Below are positions 8,973 through 17,533 of a DNA stretch of 48,795 nt, one piece after another. The DNA comes from Pseudomonadota bacterium (GTDB taxonomy: Bacteria; Myxococcota_A; Polyangia; Polyangiales; Polyangiaceae), in NCBI GenBank assembly GCA_023431345.1, contig JAEYWK010000121.1, positions 1-48,795 of the forward strand, written 5' to 3'. Numbering within the stretch: the stretch's first letter is position 1; each line of letters opens with the position of its first letter. The notes below the pieces were generated by a model. It saw only the letters and a list, made by a program, of their open reading frames with translations. It did no database searches and was not told the origin of the DNA. The position numbers and the translations under genes are program-made.

Positions 8973-9878
8973 ATGGTCGAGGCGGAGGGTAGGGTGAGCG
9001 GGACGACGACGGCGACTGAGCTCCGGGGCGCGGCCCGCCCCGCGCGCCTGCTGGAGCTGACGGCGCCGCCGGAGGCTGTATTTTTGCGGGGAGAGCTGCC
9101 GAGAGGGCCGGCGGTTGCCATCGTCGGCACGCGCGAGCCGTCGCTCGAAGGCGTCGCGTTCACGCGCCGGCTCGCCGCTGAGCTCGCCGCCGCAGGCGTG
9201 GCCGTGCTCTCGGGAGGCGCGAAAGGGATCGATACGGCCGCGCACGAGGGCGCCCTCGACGTCGGGGGCTCGACGGTGGTGGTGGCGCCGGCCGGGTTCA
9301 GTCGCCCCTTTCCCGAAGACAACGCGCGGCTGTTCGAGCGCGTGGTGGCCACCGGAGGCGCCTACCTGTCGCTCTACCCAGACCATGTGCCCGCCGATCA
9401 AGCGATCTTCTTCGCTCGCAACGCCTGCCTGGTCGCGCTCGCCGACGCGGTGATCGTCTCGCAGCTGCCGGCCCGCCGCAGCGGCGCCGCGAACGCGGCC
9501 AAGTGGGCGCGTCAATTGGGGCGCCCGCTCTTCATCGTCCCCCATTCGCCATGGGTGACAGAAGGAGGCGGCGCGACCCGCGAGCTGCGGCTCGGCGGCC
9601 GGCCACTGGACCGCGCCAAAGACATGCTTAAGTTCTTGCGCACCGCCGGCCTCCACGCCGTGCCCTTGCCAGCGCAGGGGGAGCTCTGGCGCGCAGCTGA
9701 CGCCGGTCCCCCCGACGCCGTGCTGTTGGCCCTGCGGTCGGGAGCCAGCCAGACTGCTGAAATCGCTGCGCTCACGGGCCTTTCCGTGGCCACCGTTCAG
9801 CAACGGATCTTGACTCTCGCCCTGTCCGGGGTGTTAGTTCCGGGCCCCTCTGGCTCCCTGAAACTCGTAACCGATTGA
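8973..9878 (+). CDS. dprA: DNA processing protein DprA/Smf
   Basis: DprA protects incoming single-stranded DNA and loads RecA on it during natural transformation. The 301-residue protein has the Rossmann-like core with VAIVGTREPSLEG near residue 50, the SGGAKGIDTAAHEGAL motif and FFARNACLVALADAVIVSQ. It ends in a small winged-helix-like tail (QTAEIAALTGLSVATVQQRI), similar to the DML1 tail of longer DprAs. The N-terminal SAM-like segment is short. The frame continues upstream across the start of the divergent gene, but similarity begins just after the ATG at 8973. It lies 94 bp ahead of topA, a neighbourhood well known in many bacteria. Confidence 0.9.
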   Translation: MVEAEGRVSGTTTATELRGAARPARLLELTAPPEAVFLRGELPRGPAVAIVGTREPSLEGVAFTRRLAAELAAAGVAVLSGGAKGIDTAAHEGALDVGGSTVVVAPAGFSRPFPEDNARLFERVVATGGAYLSLYPDHVPADQAIFFARNACLVALADAVIVSQLPARRSGAANAAKWARQLGRPLFIVPHSPWVTEGGGATRELRLGGRPLDRAKDMLKFLRTAGLHAVPLPAQGELWRAADAGPPDAVLLALRSGASQTAEIAALTGLSVATVQQRILTLALSGVLVPGPSGSLKLVTD

Positions 9879-9972
9879 TTTGATTCAGTATTGCCCCGGT
9901 GCCCGGTGACTACCGGGTTGCGCGATCGCTCGGAACGTCGCATTCAGGGGGCGGAAAGGGCGGACACGCCGC

Positions 9973-12483
9973 ATGCCCAAGACCCTCGTCGTCGTCGAAT
10001 CACCAGCCAAAGCCAAGACGATCCAGAAGTACCTCGGGAAGGGGTACGAGGTGCTGGCCAGTAAAGGGCACGTGAAGGACCTGCCCAAGAAGATGGGCAT
10101 CGACGTCGAGCACGGCTTCCGCGAAACCTACGAAATCATCGAAGCCAAGGCGAAGGTGCTCCTCGACCTGAAGCACGAGGTGAAGGACGCCGACACGCTC
10201 CTGCTGGCGACCGACCCTGATCGCGAAGGGGAAGCCATCGCGTGGCATTTGATGGAAGAGCTGCAGCGCGACGACCTCGCGGTGCGGCGCGTCGAGTTCG
10301 AAGAGATCACGAAGAAGGGCGTCGAGCGCGGCCTGCAGAACCCGCGCGACCTCGATCAAAACCTGTACGACGCGCAGCGCTGCCGCCGCGTGCTCGACCG
10401 CATCGTCGGCTACGACGTGTCGGCGCTGGTTTGGTCGAAGCTGGCGTTCGGGCTCAGCGCGGGGCGCGTGCAGTCGGTGGCGCTGCGCTTGATCGTCGAG
10501 CGCGAGCGCGAAATCGAAGCCTTCGTGCCCGAAGAGTATTGGAACGTGGGCGTCGCGCTGAAGGGCAAGGCCAAGACCGGCTTTCACGCGCGCTTGACCA
10601 AGGCCGACGGCGAGAAGCTCGAGGTCAAAGATGGCGCGCTCGCCGCGCAGGTGAAGAGCGAGCTCGAGGGCGCGACTTACAAGGTCGCCAACGTCACCCA
10701 GCGCGAGCAGAAGCGTAACGCGCTCGCTCCTTACACCACGAGCAAGATCCAGCAGGACGCGACCAGCTATCTCCGCTTCACCACCAAGCGCACGATGAGC
10801 ATTGCGCAGAAGCTGTACGAGGGCATCGACCTCAAGAAGGACGGCGGCCTCGTCGGTCTCATCACCTACATGCGTACGGACTCGGTGCGGGTGAGCCCCG
10901 ACGCGGTAGCGGAGGCGCGCGCCTACATCGAGAAGACGCACGGTAAGCAGTTCTTGCCGGCGCAGCCCAACGTCTTCAGGTCACGCAAAGACGCGCAAGA
11001 GGCGCACGAGGCCATCCGCCCCACCTCGCTCGAGTACACGCCGGCGAAGGTGCGCAAGTACCTGACCGACGAGCAGTTCAAGCTGTACAAGCTGGTTTGG
11101 GATCGCTTCATGGCGTCGCAGATGTCGCCCGCCATCTACGACCAGACCGGCGTCGACATCGAAGCCGCGTGCAAGGCGGGCTCGAAGCACCAGGTGCTGG
11201 GCCTGCGCGCCAGCGGCAAGGTGCTCAAGTTCGCGGGCTGGCTCGAGCAGTACTCGTCGAACAAAGACACCAGCGCCGAAGACGGCGAAGAAGGCGGCGA
11301 GGGCGCGCCGAAGCAGCTCGCGGGTGAGGAAGACGCCAAGGAAGCGAGCGGCGAGGGCGCTGCCAGCGCGGCCGCAGCCGCCGAAGACGAAGAAGGCCTG
11401 CTGCCCGAGCTGTCGCTGGGGGAAGCGCTCGCGTTGGTGAGCCCGCCCGGCGTGCTCGCGGAGCAGAAGTTCACCCAGCCACCCGCCCGCTTCAACGAAG
11501 GCTCGCTGGTGCGCGAGCTGGAGAAGCGCGGCATCGGTCGTCCGTCGACGTACGCGGAGATCATCAGCAAGGTGCAGGCGCGCGACTACGTCGAGCGGCT
11601 GCCCGGTGGTCAGATGAAGGCCTCGGATCTCGGCAAGACGATCGTCGACGGCCTGATCGCGACCAAGCTGGATTTCATGGAGCCGAGCTTCACCGCCAAG
11701 ATGGAGGAAGAGCTCGACGACGTGCAGGCGGGCAAGCTGGAGCGCCTGAAGCTGCTCGAGCGCTTCTACGGGCGCTTCAAGGAAGTGCTCGACGTCGCGA
11801 AGAAGAACAAGCGCTGGGCGCCCGACCCCGAGCCGACCGATTTCCCCTGTCCCGAGACGGGTGATCAAGGTCACAAGCTGCTCAAGCGCTGGAGCAAGAA
11901 CGGCTTCTTCTTGGGCTGTGAAGACTACCCGAAGTGCAAGTACACGCGCGACTTCGGGACCGACGGCACGCCGCAGCCGGTGAAGCTCACCGACTACGAC
12001 TGCGAGAAGTGCGGCAAGAAGATGATCATCAAGAGCGGCCGCTACGGCGAGTTCTTGTCTTGCAGCGACTACCCGACGTGCAAGACGACGCGCCCGGTTC
12101 CGCTCGGCGTGCCGTGCCCCAAGTGCGGCGGCGACATCGTGGAGGTGCGCTCGAAGAAGCGCGGCGCCAAGTCCTTCTATGGCTGCACCAACTACGCCGC
12201 GACCCCCAGCTGCGACTTCAAGCTCTGGCAGAAGCCGGTGGCGATCGCCTGCCCCGTCTGCAAGTGCCCGTTCATGACCATCGGCGGGGGCGCCAAGAGC
12301 CCGAAGCTGATCTGCGGTCGCGGCAAAGAATGCGGCCACTCCCAGCCGCTCGAGGAAGGCATGCTCGAGGCCGTGCAGAACGGTCAGGGCCTCGGTGATT
12401 CGCTGGACGCGGGCGGGGCCGATGCGGCGCTCGAGGCTCCCAAGCGGAGCGGCAAGAACAGCGCCGCCGCGGTCGCGCCGTGA
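9973..12483 (+). CDS. topA: DNA topoisomerase I
   Basis: This 836-residue type IA topoisomerase relaxes negative supercoils. It starts with the Toprim domain (KTLVVVESPAKAKTIQKYLG, then LLATDPDREGEAIAWHL with the acidic metal ligands). The catalytic tyrosine sits in LITYMRTDSVR at about Tyr299. The GRPSTYAEII motif closes the core near residue 523. A 45-residue Glu/Ala-rich insertion (about residues 432-476) separates core modules and is probably a surface loop. The C-terminus carries several four-cysteine zinc ribbons (for example CEKCGKK and CPKCGGD) that bind single-stranded DNA. The reading frame overlaps trmFO by 4 bases, indicating translational coupling. Confidence 0.97.
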   Translation: MPKTLVVVESPAKAKTIQKYLGKGYEVLASKGHVKDLPKKMGIDVEHGFRETYEIIEAKAKVLLDLKHEVKDADTLLLATDPDREGEAIAWHLMEELQRDDLAVRRVEFEEITKKGVERGLQNPRDLDQNLYDAQRCRRVLDRIVGYDVSALVWSKLAFGLSAGRVQSVALRLIVEREREIEAFVPEEYWNVGVALKGKAKTGFHARLTKADGEKLEVKDGALAAQVKSELEGATYKVANVTQREQKRNALAPYTTSKIQQDATSYLRFTTKRTMSIAQKLYEGIDLKKDGGLVGLITYMRTDSVRVSPDAVAEARAYIEKTHGKQFLPAQPNVFRSRKDAQEAHEAIRPTSLEYTPAKVRKYLTDEQFKLYKLVWDRFMASQMSPAIYDQTGVDIEAACKAGSKHQVLGLRASGKVLKFAGWLEQYSSNKDTSAEDGEEGGEGAPKQLAGEEDAKEASGEGAASAAAAAEDEEGLLPELSLGEALALVSPPGVLAEQKFTQPPARFNEGSLVRELEKRGIGRPSTYAEIISKVQARDYVERLPGGQMKASDLGKTIVDGLIATKLDFMEPSFTAKMEEELDDVQAGKLERLKLLERFYGRFKEVLDVAKKNKRWAPDPEPTDFPCPETGDQGHKLLKRWSKNGFFLGCEDYPKCKYTRDFGTDGTPQPVKLTDYDCEKCGKKMIIKSGRYGEFLSCSDYPTCKTTRPVPLGVPCPKCGGDIVEVRSKKRGAKSFYGCTNYAATPSCDFKLWQKPVAIACPVCKCPFMTIGGGAKSPKLICGRGKECGHSQPLEEGMLEAVQNGQGLGDSLDAGGADAALEAPKRSGKNSAAAVAP

Positions 12484-13826
12484 GCACGCCCGTAGTCAAC
12501 ATCGTGGGCGCCGGCCTGGCGGGCTGCGAAGCCGCGCTCACGCTGGCGGCGCGGGGCGTGCAGGTGCGGCTGCTGGAGCAGAAGCCGCACGCGCGCACGC
12601 CAGCGCAGGAGACGGACAAGCTGTGTGAGCTCGTCTGCAGCAACTCGTTCCGTGGCGCGGCGCTCTCGAACGCGGTCGGCTTGTTGAAGGAAGAGATGCG
12701 CCGGCTCGGCTCGTTCGTCATGCAGGTGGCGGACGAAACGCGGGTGCCGGCGGGCGGCGCGCTGGCCGTCGATCGCCTCCGCTTCGCGGACGGCATGACG
12801 CGGCTGATTCGGAGCAATCCGAACATCGAGCTACGCGCGGGCGTCGTCGAGGGCTTGCCCGAGGAGCGCCCGACCATCATCGCCACCGGACCGCTGACGG
12901 GTGACGCGCTGGCCACCCGCATCGCCGCGAAGGTGGGCACGAGCGCGCTCGCGTACTACGACGCGATCGCGCCCATCGTCAGCGCCGACTCGATCGACTT
13001 CGAGCAGACCTTCTTCGCCTCACGCTGGGACAAGGGCGAGGACGAAGAAGACAAGACCGCCTACGTCAACTGTCCGCTCACCGAGGAGCAGTACAAGGCG
13101 TTCGTCGCCGAGGTGCGCGCGGCCCGCAAGGTGGAGCCGAAGAGCTTCGAGGACGTGCGCTACTTCGAGGGCTGCCTGCCGATCGAGGTGATGGCCGAGC
13201 GCGGTGAGATGACGCTGGCGTTCGGGCCCATGAAGCCGGTCGGCCTCACCGATCCGCGCACGGGGCGCTGGCCGTTCGCGGTGATACAGCTGCGCAAGGA
13301 AGACGAAGCGGGCACCGCTTACAACATGGTCGGCTTTCAGAGCCGCATGGCCTGGCCGGAGCAAGAGCGGATCTTTCGCCAGGTGCCGGGCCTGCAGGCC
13401 GCGGAGTTCCAGCGCTACGGTGCGGTGCACCGCAACACGTTCTTGAACGCGCCCAAGCTGCTCGATTCGACATTTCAGCTGAAAGCGGATCCGGGGCTGT
13501 ACTTCACGGGGCAGATCTCGGGCACCGAGGGCTACGTGGAGAGCGCGGCGGGCGGCCTGCTCACCGCGTTCTTCGTGGCCGCGCGCCTGCGCGGCGAGGA
13601 GCCGGTGCTACCCCCGCCCACGACCGCCCTCGGCGGCATCTTGACGCACCTCGGGCGTAACCCCGACGACTACCAGCCGTCGAACATCACCTTCTCACAC
13701 ATCGCGCCCTGGGACGGTAAGCGGCTCAAGAAGCGCGACAAGTACGAAGCCATGGCCGAGCGCGCGCTGCGCGACCTCGACGGCTTCCGGCGCCACGTCG
13801 CGCCGAGCGCGGCGCTCACGGCGTAG
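12480..13826 (+). CDS. trmFO: Folate/FAD-dependent tRNA (uracil-54) methyltransferase
   Basis: TrmFO makes ribothymidine at position 54 of the tRNA T-loop, using methylenetetrahydrofolate and FAD. The 448-residue protein shows the dinucleotide-binding GAGLAGCEAAL at the N-terminus and the ETDKLCELVCSNSFRGAALSNAVGLLKEEMR region that is diagnostic of the family. The C-terminus has YFTGQISGTEGYVESAAGG. Conserved cysteines in the CELVCSN segment and in YFEGCLP fit the known catalytic chemistry. The GTG start overlaps the topA stop (GTGA). The topA-trmFO order is common in bacteria that use TrmFO in place of TrmA. Confidence 0.97.
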   Translation: MSTPVVNIVGAGLAGCEAALTLAARGVQVRLLEQKPHARTPAQETDKLCELVCSNSFRGAALSNAVGLLKEEMRRLGSFVMQVADETRVPAGGALAVDRLRFADGMTRLIRSNPNIELRAGVVEGLPEERPTIIATGPLTGDALATRIAAKVGTSALAYYDAIAPIVSADSIDFEQTFFASRWDKGEDEEDKTAYVNCPLTEEQYKAFVAEVRAARKVEPKSFEDVRYFEGCLPIEVMAERGEMTLAFGPMKPVGLTDPRTGRWPFAVIQLRKEDEAGTAYNMVGFQSRMAWPEQERIFRQVPGLQAAEFQRYGAVHRNTFLNAPKLLDSTFQLKADPGLYFTGQISGTEGYVESAAGGLLTAFFVAARLRGEEPVLPPPTTALGGILTHLGRNPDDYQPSNITFSHIAPWDGKRLKKRDKYEAMAERALRDLDGFRRHVAPSAALTA

Positions 13827-13839
13827 CCGCGCCAGCCCG

Positions 13840-13866
13840 CTCGAGATTTTACACTCGAGATTTTAC
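13840..13866. repeat. 14-bp tandem duplication
   Basis: The sequence ctcgagattttaca occurs twice head to tail, the second copy lacking its last base, 14 bp after the trmFO stop. Each unit contains the palindrome ctcgag and a small AT-rich run that stands out in this GC-rich region. It could be a weak terminator element, a regulator site or a recent slippage duplication. The following 200 bp up to the rel gene hold no coding signal I trust. Confidence 0.75.
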
Positions 13867-14053
13867 GGGGGAGGGGGGCCCGGGCGTTGCGCCGGGCGTC
13901 GGGGAGCCACACGTTATGGGGAGCGCCGTGCCGTCCGTTGGAAGCTCCTCCCCACCCCAGAAGCCCGCGAAAAAGCACGGGTTTTGGCAGGGTTCAACCA
14001 GTGGTGTTACATTACCGCACCACCCGTCACCGCCGGAGTCGGCTCGGTTTCGG

Positions 14054-14058
14054 GGAGG
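14054..14058 (+). promoter_or_regulatory. Ribosome binding site that fixes the rel start
   Basis: A strong GGAGG (within ggggaggtc) ends 7 bases before a GTG at 14066. This picks that GTG over an ATG 150 bp upstream, whose extra residues (Pro/Ser-rich, from 13916) have no resemblance to the Rel family. Confidence 0.75.
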
Positions 14059-14065
14059 TCAGCCT

Positions 14066-16231
14066 GTGCTTGCACTAAACGATCTCGTTACCAAGGTCCA
14101 AAGCTATCACCCGGCGGCGGACGTCGAGCTCATCGAGCGCGCCTACAAGTTTGCCGAATGGTCGCATCGCGAGCAGATGCGCAAGAGCGGCGACCCGTAC
14201 TTCATCCACCCTGCGAGCGTCGCCGGCATCATCGCGGATCTACGGCTCGACACCGCGAGCGTGTGCGCGGGGCTGCTGCACGACGTGGTGGAAGACACCC
14301 CCGCCAGCCTCGACCAAATCAAAGGCACCTTCGGGCCCGAGGTGGCGACGATCGTCGACGGCGTCACGAAGCTCGGCAAAATCAATTTTACGTCGCGCGA
14401 GGATCGCCAGGCGGAGAGCTTCCGCAAGATGGTCGTCGCGATGGCGCAGGACCTGCGCGTCCTGCTGATCAAGCTGTGCGATCGGCTCGACAACATGCGC
14501 ACGCTCGATCACATGAAGCCCGAGTCGATCGAGCGCATCGCCCGTGAGACGCGCGAGATCTACGCGCCGCTCGCGGGGCGCCTCGGCATGCAGAACATCA
14601 AGAGCGAGCTGGAAGACCTGAGCTTCCGGCACCTGGAGCCCGACGGGTTCAAGGAGCTGCACACCAAGCTCTCCAAGACCAACAAGGAGCGCGAGAACTA
14701 CATCGAGAGCGTGTGCCGCACCATCACCGCGCGCCTGGCCGAGCAGGGCTTCGCGGCGGAGGTGAAGGGCCGCGCCAAGCACCTGTACTCCATCTACCGA
14801 AAGATGAAGGAGCAACAGTGCGAGTTCGAGCAGGTGTACGACATCCTCGCTTTCCGCCTCAACGTCGAGAGCGTCGCCGACTGCTACGCGGCGCTGGGCG
14901 CCATGCACTCGCGCTGGACGCCCATCCCCGGCCGCTTCAAGGACTACGTCGCGCTCCCCAAGCCGAACATGTACCAGTCGCTGCACACGACGGTGATCGG
15001 CCCCGGGCGGCAGCGCATCGAGATTCAGATCCGCACCCACGAGATGAATCGCGTCGCCGAGCACGGCGTCGCCGCGCACTGGAAGTACAAAGAGCGCATC
15101 TCGGGCGGGGTGGACCCGAAAGACGCCGAGAAGTTCAGCTGGCTGCGCGAGCTCGCGGATTTTCAGCGCAACCTCAAGGACCCGGCTGAGTTCCTCGAGA
15201 GCGTGAAGATCGATCTGTTCCCCGACGAGGTCTACATCTTCACGCCGAAGGGTGACCTGCGGGTGTTGCCGCGCGGCTCGACGCCGATCGATTTCGCCTT
15301 CGCGATTCACTCGCAGGTGGGCGAGCACTGCTCGGGCGCGCGCGCGAACGGCCAGATCGTCCCGCTGCGCTACAAATTGAAGAGCGGCGACGTCATGGAG
15401 GTCATGACGTCGCAGCACCAGCAGCCCACGAAAGACTGGCTGGACTTCGCGGTCACGACGCGCGCGCGCTCGCGTATCCGCGCTCACCTGCGCACCGAGC
15501 AGCGCCAGAAGAGCGTCAACTTGGGCCGCGAGCTGCTCGAGAACGAGATGCGCTCGGCCGGCATCAGCTTCCCCAAGTTCTCGAAGAACGACGCGGAGGT
15601 GAAGCGCGTGTCGGCGGCGCTCGAGGTGCTGCACCTCGAGGATCTGCTGCTGCAGGTAGGCTACGGCAAAGTCGACGCCGATCAGGTGATCGCGCTGTTG
15701 AAAGACGGGCCGCACGGCGGTGAAAACGGCGAAGCCCCGCCCTCCATGCGCCAGGGCAAGCTCGAGCAGCTGGTGCGCAAGGTCACGGGCCGCGACCAGG
15801 GCGGCATCAAGGTCAACGGCATCGACGACGTGCTGGTGCGCTACGCCAAGTGCTGTAACCCGCTCCCGGGTGACGCCATCATCGGCTTCATCACCCGCGG
15901 GCGCGGCGTGACGATCCACCGCCGTGAGTGCATGAAGGCCTTCGACACGGATCCGGAGCGGCGCATCGAGGTGAGCTGGGATTCGAAGGCGAAGATCAAC
16001 CGCCCCGTGCAGCTCAGCGTCACGACCACGAACAAACCCGGCATCTTGGCCGTGGTTAGCCAGACCTTCAGCGCTCAGAGCATCAACATCAGCGAGGCCA
16101 ACTGCCGCGCCGGCGACGACGGCCGGGCGCGCAACGTCTTCACCTTCAACTGTACGGATCTCTCGCAGCTGAAGAACGTGATGCGGGCCCTCGCCAAGGT
16201 CAGCGGCGTCGTCGAGGTCGCGCGAATTTAG
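14066..16231 (+). CDS. rel: Bifunctional (p)ppGpp synthetase/hydrolase RelA/SpoT
   Basis: This 721-residue long RSH protein makes and degrades the alarmone (p)ppGpp. The hydrolase domain keeps the HD motif (CAGLLHDVVEDT, His72-Asp73) and the upstream YFIHPASVA, so hydrolysis should be active. The synthetase domain follows, with the RFKD motif typical of bifunctional enzymes (GRFKDYVALPKPNMYQSLHT near residue 290). A TGS domain starts at DEVYIFTPKGDLRVLPRGST (about residue 387). A zinc-finger-like segment (VRYAKCCNPLPGD) and an ACT domain end the protein. The GTG start is supported by a strong Shine-Dalgarno. The stop overlaps the convergent MFS gene by 4 bases. Confidence 0.97.
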   Translation: MLALNDLVTKVQSYHPAADVELIERAYKFAEWSHREQMRKSGDPYFIHPASVAGIIADLRLDTASVCAGLLHDVVEDTPASLDQIKGTFGPEVATIVDGVTKLGKINFTSREDRQAESFRKMVVAMAQDLRVLLIKLCDRLDNMRTLDHMKPESIERIARETREIYAPLAGRLGMQNIKSELEDLSFRHLEPDGFKELHTKLSKTNKERENYIESVCRTITARLAEQGFAAEVKGRAKHLYSIYRKMKEQQCEFEQVYDILAFRLNVESVADCYAALGAMHSRWTPIPGRFKDYVALPKPNMYQSLHTTVIGPGRQRIEIQIRTHEMNRVAEHGVAAHWKYKERISGGVDPKDAEKFSWLRELADFQRNLKDPAEFLESVKIDLFPDEVYIFTPKGDLRVLPRGSTPIDFAFAIHSQVGEHCSGARANGQIVPLRYKLKSGDVMEVMTSQHQQPTKDWLDFAVTTRARSRIRAHLRTEQRQKSVNLGRELLENEMRSAGISFPKFSKNDAEVKRVSAALEVLHLEDLLLQVGYGKVDADQVIALLKDGPHGGENGEAPPSMRQGKLEQLVRKVTGRDQGGIKVNGIDDVLVRYAKCCNPLPGDAIIGFITRGRGVTIHRRECMKAFDTDPERRIEVSWDSKAKINRPVQLSVTTTNKPGILAVVSQTFSAQSINISEANCRAGDDGRARNVFTFNCTDLSQLKNVMRALAKVSGVVEVARI

Positions 16232-17484
16232 GGGCGCGCGCTGGCTTCTCGCGCTTTGACGCGACGTTCGAGCAGGGCGACGGTGAAGGGGATGAGCCCG
16301 GCCACGAGCATGGCCGCCCAGGCGATCTGCTCCATGTGCACGAGCTTGCCGTCGGGGGTCGCGAGCAGCACGCTGGAAGCCAGGATCGCGCCGAGCGCGG
16401 AAGCGGCGTGCTGCACCGCGGACTGGGCGGACATGAAGCGAGCGCGCTGCTCGGGGCGGGGGACGCGCGAGGCCAGCGCCTGCATCGGAACCATTCGAAA
16501 ATTGCTGGAGAGCATGAAGATGATGAACACCAGCATCACCAGCGAGCTCCACGGGTGGATGAAGCCGACCAGGAGCGCGAAGGCGTGAAGCAGCGTGCCG
16601 ATGGTGAACAGTAGCGTCACCCCCAGGCGATCGACGAGCGCGCCGACGACGCGCATCATCACGAAGCTGGCGAGGCCGCCCGCCAGGTAGAGAGCGCCGA
16701 TGCGGTCGCGCGGGTAGCCCAAGTTGTGCTGAACGAAGGCCGAGATGTTGGGCACGACCGCGAACAAACCGAGCGCGAGCAGCGCCGAGCTCGTGAGCGA
16801 GATGGCGGTGACGGAGTCGAGCAGGCGTACGCGGGGTTGGCCTGCGCTCTGGCGCGCGGCGCTCAGGTGCCCCCGCATGGGCGGCATCAGCCAAATCGCC
16901 GCCGGCACCAGCACGAGGCCCAGCGCCGCGACCGCGAAGAACGGCGCACGAAAGCCCCAGCGCGCGGACAACTCGAGGCCCGCCGGCACGCCCAGCACCG
17001 ACGCGATCGCGAAGGCGCCCATGACCGCGCCCATGGCTTTGCCGCGGCGAGCCGGCGGCACCGCGTCCGCGATCACCGCGAGCGAGAGTGAGGTCCCGGG
17101 GCCGCCGAAGCTGCCGGCCAAGATGCGCGCGAAGAGCAGGCTGCCGAGACCGGTGGCGAAGCCGCCCAGGGCCGTACCGATGACCAGACCGAGCATCGAG
17201 AGCGCGAGCGCCCAGCGGCGATCGAAGCGATCGAGGAAGAGCGAGCCGACCACGCCCGCGACCGCGGCGGCGCCGGTGTAGCTGCCTCCGACGACGCCGA
17301 TGTGTGACGTGTCGATGGCGAGCTCGGCGGCGAAATCCGGTCCGAGCGGCATGACCATCACGAAATCCAGCACGTTGACGAACTGAATCGCGCCCACGAG
17401 CAAGATGATCAGGCGCTCGGAGACGGCCGCAGGCGGGACGGGCGCGCTCCCCGCACCGCCGGTGGGTTTTTCAGTGGGGACCAC
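16228..17484 (-). CDS. Major facilitator superfamily transporter
   Basis: This 418-residue inner-membrane protein has about 12 hydrophobic segments. The first half carries the MFS loop motif (GSLFLDRFDRRWALALSMLGL) and RRGKAMGAVMGAFAIASVLGVPAG, a motif C-like Gly/Pro region seen in drug:proton antiporters of the DHA1 type. The N-terminal FVNVLDFVMVMPLGPD also matches sugar- and drug-efflux members. The substrate is unknown. The frame is open for another 800 bp upstream over the neighbouring lipoprotein gene, but the membrane protein begins only after the GTG at 17484. The gene follows a Cys-rich lipoprotein on the same strand, with a 49-bp gap. Confidence 0.88.
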   Translation of the reverse strand: MVPTEKPTGGAGSAPVPPAAVSERLIILLVGAIQFVNVLDFVMVMPLGPDFAAELAIDTSHIGVVGGSYTGAAAVAGVVGSLFLDRFDRRWALALSMLGLVIGTALGGFATGLGSLLFARILAGSFGGPGTSLSLAVIADAVPPARRGKAMGAVMGAFAIASVLGVPAGLELSARWGFRAPFFAVAALGLVLVPAAIWLMPPMRGHLSAARQSAGQPRVRLLDSVTAISLTSSALLALGLFAVVPNISAFVQHNLGYPRDRIGALYLAGGLASFVMMRVVGALVDRLGVTLLFTIGTLLHAFALLVGFIHPWSSLVMLVFIIFMLSSNFRMVPMQALASRVPRPEQRARFMSAQSAVQHAASALGAILASSVLLATPDGKLVHMEQIAWAAMLVAGLIPFTVALLERRVKAREASARP

Positions 17485-17533
17485 GACGTGAGGTCCTAGT
17501 GCGATTGGGGCATTTCGACCAGGGCGGCCCCGC

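Noticed and set aside
13916..14065. Upstream ATG extension of rel by 50 residues
   Set aside because: The added residues are Pro/Ser-rich without similarity to Rel, and a strong Shine-Dalgarno precedes the GTG at 14066.
14240..16894. An 884-codon minus-strand open frame opposite rel
   Set aside because: It is a shadow of the well-supported rel gene and runs across the MFS gene in another frame; no domain or signal is visible.
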